Virus record (IMG/VR): IMGVR_UViG_3300047493_000009 | Coordinates: 1 to 26,594 of that record | Length of the DNA: 26,594 bases | Direction: 5' to 3' (one strand) | DNA from: a virus | Shown here: positions 22,674-26,594 of the stretch, piece after piece | Layout of the letters: the number at the start of each line of letters is the position of its first letter | Numbering within the stretch: position 1 is the first letter of the stretch | Position numbers and translations under genes: made by a program | The notes under the pieces: generated by a model | What the model was told of the DNA's origin: nothing | Seen by the model: only the letters and a program-made list of their open reading frames with translations | Database searches by the model: none

Positions 22674-23723
22674 CTAGGCATCTTTCTTGCGCTTGACGAC
22701 GTTATTCTTCGGAACAGTCCCACGCGCTTTCGCGATGCCTTCTTTGGAGTACGGGTTGGCCTTCGCAGCCGCACTCGTCCGAGCGGGTGCTTTCTTCGGG
22801 GCAGCAGCAGTCTTGCCCGTCGCCGGACCAGGTTTCGCCTGTTTCGCGCCGACTTTGGGAACGTGCCCGGACTTCACGCCGGTCGTCGGCACCTGTTGTT
22901 CTTTAGGTGCAGACGCCTGGCCCTTTTGCTTCGGGGTGGCCGAGGACTGCGAGCCCTTGCGTCCGGCAGCCGGAGCAGACGACTCTTTCTTCGCAGTAGA
23001 CGACGCCCGACGAGCGTTGTTCGCCTGCTTGTTGCGGATGTAGTCGATGTCGTCTTGCATCCCCTGTTCTTTGGGGTTTTTGGCGACTTTGCGCGCCGGC
23101 GCAGGTGCCAGGTCACGCCCGGTTACGGATTTCGTCGGCTTCGGGAGCGCCTTCTGGGTGTAGGTCCGAAACGGCGAACTGCCGCCGAGGCTCTCGTGGT
23201 GCTCGCCGATTGCCTGTTCGATCTTCTCGGTGACGCCAGGCAGCTTTTGTTCGAGGACGGCCAGGGCATGGTCAATCGGGTGCAGCGACGCACCGACGAT
23301 CTTCGGTCCCGCCTGGGCCATGCCACGCATCGCCCCGCCGGCAACGCCACCAGCGCCCATCCGAGCAGCCAGGGCACCAGCGCCGCCAGCAGCGCCAGCT
23401 ACGCCGCCAGCAGCCGCAGCCTCGGGGGCAGCAGCCGCCATGAGCGGAGCAGCCACCGCGCCTCCGACGGTGCCGAGGATGTCTTTGTCGACCGTGTTCG
23501 CGTCGACGTTCGGGGCAGGCCGACCCAGCTTGCCGTAAATCTTGTTGACTGTCGGCTGATCGCCGGTTTCTTGGGCGTCGTTGCGCTGCGTCCGATAGAA
23601 CTTCTGCTGCCGGGCAGGACGTTCCAGCTTGTCGTGAATCTTCTTAACCATCGGCTTGTCGTTCGTCTCCTCAGCTTTGATGCGCTGCGCTCGATAGAAC
23701 GCCGTTTTCTGGGCGTCTGTCAT
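22674..23723 (-). CDS. Virion protein with N-terminal repeats and histone-H1-like basic tail
   Basis: A 349-residue protein in three parts. First, two tandem 33-residue repeats, F9-A37 and F42-A70, share F-Y-R-x-Q-R, E-T-x-D-x-P, V-x-K-I and K-L-x-R-P-A, probably helical hairpins. Second, a Gly/Ala-rich hydrophobic stretch (about 88-140) may be membrane-active. Third, after a short folded part (HALAVLEQKLPGVTEKIEQA), a long Lys/Ala/Pro/Ser tail (about 225-349) resembles histone H1 or AlgP-type basic tails and ends KRKKDA. The tail should bind DNA or RNA without sequence preference. The ATG overlaps the preceding stop (ATGA), and a TATACT box lies five bases upstream. It sits between the head proteins and the adaptor, so a packaged DNA-binding or head-completion protein is inferred. 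No family is recognised. Confidence 0.72.
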   Translation of the reverse strand: MTDAQKTAFYRAQRIKAEETNDKPMVKKIHDKLERPARQQKFYRTQRNDAQETGDQPTVNKIYGKLGRPAPNVDANTVDKDILGTVGGAVAAPLMAAAAPEAAAAGGVAGAAGGAGALAARMGAGGVAGGAMRGMAQAGPKIVGASLHPIDHALAVLEQKLPGVTEKIEQAIGEHHESLGGSSPFRTYTQKALPKPTKSVTGRDLAPAPARKVAKNPKEQGMQDDIDYIRNKQANNARRASSTAKKESSAPAAGRKGSQSSATPKQKGQASAPKEQQVPTTGVKSGHVPKVGAKQAKPGPATGKTAAAPKKAPARTSAAAKANPYSKEGIAKARGTVPKNNVVKRKKDA

Positions 23724-24190
23724 GGCTGAGTATAGACGACAAGATTCAGCGTACCGCTGAGTGTTGGGGTCGCCCCGAGAATCACCCCGCGAATGGCGAC
23801 GAGAGGCAGAGAAATGTACAAGACCGAGGTCGTCGTGTTGGTGATCGCAGCACCGCCACCGGTCGGCGCAACGCCCGTCGTCGAAACCGTCAAGGGATTC
23901 GACCAGTAGAACGAGTCTGCGGTCGTCTCGACAGAGCCGGCGGCCAGCGGGAACCAGGAGGCAGCCGCACCAGTTACAACGCCGTTCGCCGTAGCGTTAT
24001 CCAACGTCCCGAGAATATACACACCGCAAGTCGTGAGCGTCCCGGTTCCGGTGAGACAAACTGCCCACTTCGTAAACGTTTTCGCTTGGAGGGCAACAGG
24101 TCCTGAATCAGAGCCGGCACCAGACGCGGCCGTGAACGTGTAAACAAGGGCTCCTCCCTCGTTTCCATAGGTCGTTACATTGCTACCCAT
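23720..24190 (-). CDS. Beta-rich virion protein, possible capsid decoration protein
   Basis: A 156-residue protein, rich in Thr, Gly, Ala and Val with hardly any lysine, of beta-sandwich composition. Segments FTKWAVCLTGTGTLTTCGVYI and FYWSNPLTVSTTG look like strands in a small jelly-roll, and TSVLYISLPLVAIRGVILG is a hydrophobic strand pair. No family is recognised; it might be a head fibre or decoration protein because it follows the capsid group. The ATG at 24190 has one of the strongest ribosome sites in the window, GGGGAGG eight bases upstream, suggesting high expression as expected for a structural protein. It ends at a TGA overlapping the next gene. Confidence 0.68.
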   Translation of the reverse strand: MGSNVTTYGNEGGALVYTFTAASGAGSDSGPVALQAKTFTKWAVCLTGTGTLTTCGVYILGTLDNATANGVVTGAAASWFPLAAGSVETTADSFYWSNPLTVSTTGVAPTGGGAAITNTTTSVLYISLPLVAIRGVILGATPTLSGTLNLVVYTQP

Positions 24191-24212
24191 CGTGCCTGCC
24201 TCCCCTGTTGGT

Positions 24213-24320
24213 TTAGTGTATCACACACCCGAGAACGCCCAACAGGCCACAGGCGATAAAGGCGAGGATTTTCCAGTTGTCGTTGCGGTCGGGGGCGTTC
24301 TTAGTAGACGGCGCTTCCAA
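24213..24320 (-). CDS. 35-residue single-span membrane peptide
   Basis: A short frame occupies most of the 110-base gap between two structural genes. It begins at a TTG (24320-24318) seven bases after AAGGAAG and overlaps the end of the preceding gene by 20 bases. The product is a polar N-terminus, MEAPSTKNAPDRNDNWK, followed by a hydrophobic helix ILAFIACGLLGVLGCVI (18-34) and a final histidine. It could be a small membrane protein involved in lysis or virion function; V-L-G-C near the end only loosely resembles a lipobox. The clear ribosome site and typical small-membrane-protein composition support it; the TTG start, 35-codon length and lack of a known family keep confidence moderate. Confidence 0.5.
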   Translation of the reverse strand: MEAPSTKNAPDRNDNWKILAFIACGLLGVLGCVIH

Positions 24321-24903
24321 AGGTGTTGCTTCCTTCTGGCTGGGTCACGAACATGTCGTAGGGTGTGCCCCAGACCGAGATGTTATAGACGCCTGCTTGA
24401 GTCGCCGTTCCTGACTGTCCGATACGCATGGCGACCGACTGTCCAGCCTGCACGATGCCGTCGAAACTGTCCGACCCCGGCACAAGATAGAACACGCCCG
24501 AAGCGTTCGCCGTCTGCGCGAGCGTGAGAATCGACGGGCGCGTTGCAGCCGAGAACATCGTTTGACCAGCCGTTGCCACAGTTGGAGGCGTGATTCCAAG
24601 GGGCGTCGTGTCCAGGTTCCAGATCGTCGCGGTCGACGCAGCCGAGCCAACCAACAGGTTAATCGACGTCGCTGTGGAGCCGGTGTTCGGCGTTACGGTC
24701 ACGAACGTGACTGCGAACGGTTTGAACGTGAACGGAGCGGTGAGCATCGACCCCGGTGCGATACTCGTGGCGTTCGTGTAGATCGTCGCGGCCGTCCCGA
24801 CCGAGAGCAGGTTGAAGTGCAAGCCGACCCATGCACCGTACGCGATTGCCGAGCTAGAGGGGTTGTGCTTCGCCTGCGTAACTTGGACGCCGGGGTTCGG
24901 CAC
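24301..24903 (-). CDS. Head-region beta-rich protein, tandem paralogue B
   Basis: A 200-residue protein starting with a GTG that overlaps the preceding stop (TAGTG). It is clearly homologous along its whole length to the preceding gene product: AIAYGAWVG, PFTFKPFAV, LDTTPLGITPP, SFDGIVQAG, QSGTATQAGVYN, VWGTPYDMFVTQPE have matching segments there. It is Thr/Ser/Ala/Val-rich with few charges. The two genes are therefore a tandem duplication that has diverged. The position directly after the major capsid gene and the composition suggest abundant capsid decoration or head-fibre proteins, but no family is recognised. A proline-rich insertion-free body and an aromatic C-terminus (SNTFGSAVY) are noted. 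Confidence 0.75.
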   Translation of the reverse strand: MPNPGVQVTQAKHNPSSSAIAYGAWVGLHFNLLSVGTAATIYTNATSIAPGSMLTAPFTFKPFAVTFVTVTPNTGSTATSINLLVGSAASTATIWNLDTTPLGITPPTVATAGQTMFSAATRPSILTLAQTANASGVFYLVPGSDSFDGIVQAGQSVAMRIGQSGTATQAGVYNISVWGTPYDMFVTQPEGSNTFGSAVY

Positions 24904-25484
24904 TAGTAAATACCAGCCCCGCCCGTAAACGGCCCGATTTCCGGCTTTGTCACATAGACGTCGAACGGCACGCCCCAGAGCGTGAACGTGTAGACGCCTG
25001 CCGTCGTCGCCGTGCCCGACTGTTGGCAGCGAATCACAATCGGCGTCGCAGCCGCGAGAATCCCGTCGAAGCCGTCTGTGCCAGGCACGGGGTAGTAGAC
25101 CTGCGTACCGAGCGCGGTCTGCATAACAGTCGTCGTAACCGGCGCAGTCGCGAATAATTGCTGACCTGCACTAGCGGTCTGGGACGGGATAATGCCGAGC
25201 GGCGTCGTGTCAGTCGTGAACACGACACCTGTTGGTGTCGTCGTCGTCGAGAAAACGTTGAACGACAGCGCGGTGCTCGCGACGTTCGCTGTGATTGTCG
25301 TGAGACTAACGCCGAAAATCTTGAACGCGAACGGCAGAACCGCTACGCCGGCGATGGAGTTCGCGTTTCCGTAGGTCGTCGCGTTCACCCCGACGGAAAC
25401 CTGGGGGATTTGCGTTCCACACCAGGCACCGTAGGAGATTGCTTCAGACGCGAGACGATTTTTGGACGTTGTAACCTGGGGCAC
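24903..25484 (-). CDS. Head-region beta-rich protein, tandem paralogue A
   Basis: A 193-residue protein starting with a GTG (25484) preceded by AAGGAG six bases upstream, a strong ribosome site. Shared landmarks with its neighbour are AISYGAWCG (15-23), LPFAFKIFGVSL, TDTTPLGIIPS, GTDGFDGILAA, CQQSGTATTAGVYTF, LWGVPFDVYVTKPE and a C-terminal IY. It is beta-rich and nearly free of lysine. As the first gene after the major capsid protein it is the likeliest candidate for a capsid decoration protein; two diverged copies could occupy different lattice sites or form a heteromer. A long hairpin-forming palindrome (25222-25241) lies within its coding sequence. Confidence 0.75.
   Translation of the reverse strand: MPQVTTSKNRLASEAISYGAWCGTQIPQVSVGVNATTYGNANSIAGVAVLPFAFKIFGVSLTTITANVASTALSFNVFSTTTTPTGVVFTTDTTPLGIIPSQTASAGQQLFATAPVTTTVMQTALGTQVYYPVPGTDGFDGILAAATPIVIRCQQSGTATTAGVYTFTLWGVPFDVYVTKPEIGPFTGGAGIY
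25222..25241. repeat. Perfect 8-base-pair palindrome around a CCTGTTGG word
   Basis: ACGACACC, loop TGTT, GGTGTCGT forms a perfect 8-bp stem with a four-base loop. It is the longest of several hairpins built on the repeated word CCTGTTGG (others at 343-358, 9287-9298, 18358-18369 and 24649-24660). It lies inside the coding sequence of a head-region protein, so its conservation there may be chance or may reflect the repeated motif described as a dispersed repeat. Confidence 0.6.
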
Positions 25485-25497
25485 TTAGGACTCCTTC

Positions 25498-26445
25498 TTA
25501 AGCGCCTTGGCTCCCTACGATGCCCCGGCCATTGATCGCGCCCCAGGTCCCCCGGAACTCGACCGAGTGATTGAGGTTCCCGGTCTGTTGGTCGACCCAG
25601 GTGTTCTGTTGGTTGTCCCACTTGAGGTCGTAAAAGACCGAGTGACCGTCTGCGCCGATGGGCGCTTTGCCAGCCAGCACGAACCAGGGGAACGGGCCAG
25701 TTGCAGCGGCGGTCAGGTACTCGATGGCGTACGGTTCGACCGAACCAGCGACGGCGTTGACGCGGTTTTCAGCAGTCGTCGGGTAGTAGAACGACTGCAG
25801 AACTTCGACGACGGTCTTGTGCAGACCAGGCGGGTAGATGAGCGATTGTGGCGTCCGATAGGTCAACAGGCCCCGGTCGTCGGGAATCGTGGTCATCAGG
25901 ACAAACGCCTGTTGGAGCGATTCAACAGTTAGTGACACCGCTCCGAGCGAGTTGGAGTACGTCGAGTACTGTGCCGATGGAGACACAATCGGGTGACTCG
26001 TCGAGCAGAGCGGCAGATTGTCCACAGCCAAAGGAGCGGCGGTCGAGAACGCGAGATTGAACACGTTCCAGAACAAGAACTCCTTGGTCTGATCGGACGC
26101 ATATCGCAGAAGTGCGGGGAGCATCGGGATGATCTTCTTGGCGTCCTCAACGGCCATTTCTTTCGTTACGATGTACTGCAGCGCGTAACTGAGATACGGG
26201 AAGGCCGAGCCGGGACCTTCGATGGGGGCGTCAATCGCGGGACTGGAACCCTGCGGTCGCATTGCCAGGGTCGAGAACCCGACAATCGGCATGACCTGGA
26301 AGAAACTCCGGTCCATGTCGCCCTTATACTGGTTGAAGATCGTCGGATAGCGTAACGGCTTCATCGGGGCCGTGTTGGAGTAGATCGTCTTGATGACTTT
26401 CGACTGTGCGTTGAAAAACGTCTGGGTATTGACTGAGGCTGCCAC
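25498..26445 (-). CDS. Major capsid protein, HK97 fold
   Basis: A 315-residue protein. Family landmarks in order: an N-terminal arm with MKPLRYPTIFNQYKGD, the E-loop region FSTLAMRPQGSSPAIDAPIEG, the long spine helix KEMAVEDAKKIIPMLPALL, then LPLCSTSHPI followed by YSNSLGAVSLTVESLQQAF, the DDRGLL turn, TPQSLIYPPGLHKTVVEVLQS with AENRVNAVAG, and the C-terminal FRGTWGAINGRGIVGSQG. The last part matches the terminal 'W-x-R-G-x-V-x-S' strand of Mu gpT-like and related capsids. The GTG start at 26445 has GGGAG upstream. No protease or delta domain is visible in the protein. It is the first complete gene of the late operon in the window. Confidence 0.88.
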   Translation of the reverse strand: MAASVNTQTFFNAQSKVIKTIYSNTAPMKPLRYPTIFNQYKGDMDRSFFQVMPIVGFSTLAMRPQGSSPAIDAPIEGPGSAFPYLSYALQYIVTKEMAVEDAKKIIPMLPALLRYASDQTKEFLFWNVFNLAFSTAAPLAVDNLPLCSTSHPIVSPSAQYSTYSNSLGAVSLTVESLQQAFVLMTTIPDDRGLLTYRTPQSLIYPPGLHKTVVEVLQSFYYPTTAENRVNAVAGSVEPYAIEYLTAAATGPFPWFVLAGKAPIGADGHSVFYDLKWDNQQNTWVDQQTGNLNHSVEFRGTWGAINGRGIVGSQGA

Positions 26446-26455
26446 GAGCTACTCC

Positions 26456-26594
26456 CTATTGACCCTGGAGGATGTACTGGCTGTAGACGCCAGTATTCGG
26501 TACGACGAGGACCCGAACGCCGGTGTCACCGATGCCGCCCTTACCAGGGCCTTCCGGTTTGGCAGCGATGATGAACGGCGCAGTTGTCAGAGAA
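26456..26594 (-). CDS. C-terminal fragment of a gene upstream of the capsid gene (partial)
   Basis: The last 45 codons of an open frame that enters from the right edge. The visible end is beta-rich: LTTAPFIIAAKPEGPGKGG, DTGVRVLVVPNTGVYSQY and a final ILQGQ before the TAG at 26458-26456. The stop lies 10 bases before the capsid GTG, so it belongs to the same operon. The fragment is too short to assign; a scaffold, protease or decoration protein would be usual at this place, but the beta character and lack of long helix argue against a classical scaffold. Confidence 0.7.
   Translation of the reverse strand, partial: SLTTAPFIIAAKPEGPGKGGIGDTGVRVLVVPNTGVYSQYILQGQ

Larger units (their letters stand above)
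346..25914. repeat. Dispersed overrepresented word CCTGTTG / CAACAGG
   Basis: About 35 copies were counted by hand on the two strands over the window; roughly 3 would be expected in random sequence of this length. Eighteen are the 8-mer ACCTGTTG or its complement, for example at 346, 744, 2868, 3281, 7089, 7403, 9290, 10238, 18359, 18812, 19507, 20676, 21822, 21857, 22891, 24094, 24652 and 25227. They occur in both orientations, in both operons, and in the gaps at 7403 and 24204. Many extend to CCTGTTGG, which can form a short hairpin with a TGTT loop. Confidence 0.6.

Overview
The window looks like part of the genome of a tailed phage with a short-tailed (podovirus) virion plan. No host gene, tRNA or rRNA is visible. 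Two convergent gene blocks fill it almost without gaps. Positions 1-6987 (+ strand) hold DNA replication and recombination genes. Positions 6984-26594 (- strand, read right to left) hold head, connector, tail, spike and DNA-ejection genes. Most junctions overlap by 1-4 bases (ATGA, GTGA, TAATG, TAGTG), so each block looks like one translationally coupled operon. The host cannot be named from the sequence.

Plus-strand block. An SNF2-like helicase is followed by four small genes, one of them a 28-residue zinc knuckle. Next come a family A DNA polymerase fused to an N-terminal uracil-DNA-glycosylase-like domain, a Cas4/RecB-like nuclease with a four-cysteine cluster, a zinc-ribbon microprotein, a Sak4-like RecA-fold ATPase, a DUF669-like small protein and a VRR-NUC nuclease. 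Together they form a replication and single-strand-annealing recombination module. The ATPase is the most unusual gene: its Walker A loop lies at the extreme C-terminus, after the rest of the core, as if the domain were circularly permuted.

Minus-strand block, in order of transcription: the end of an unidentified gene, the HK97-fold major capsid protein, two tandem paralogous virion proteins, a 35-residue membrane peptide, another beta-rich protein, a protein with a histone-H1-like tail, a gp11-like head-tail adaptor, two spike or fibre genes sharing an N-terminal peptide, a gp12-like tail nozzle, a beta-rich protein, three low-complexity proteins, a GNAT-like protein (possible T7 gp13 counterpart), a gp14-like protein, a PurD-like ATP-grasp enzyme, a gp15-like coiled-coil protein, a large gp16-like protein with an N-terminal lytic transglycosylase domain, and a C-terminally anchored membrane protein. 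The order adaptor, nozzle, 13, 14, 15, 16 matches T7, with spikes and the ATP-grasp gene inserted. Terminase and portal are not in the window and may lie beyond position 26594.

Beyond the genes, the 7-mer CCTGTTG/CAACAGG occurs about 35 times by hand count against roughly 3 expected. Three late genes carry a -10-like hexamer exactly 6 bases before the ATG, as in leaderless transcription units. All family assignments come from motif recognition, not database searches.
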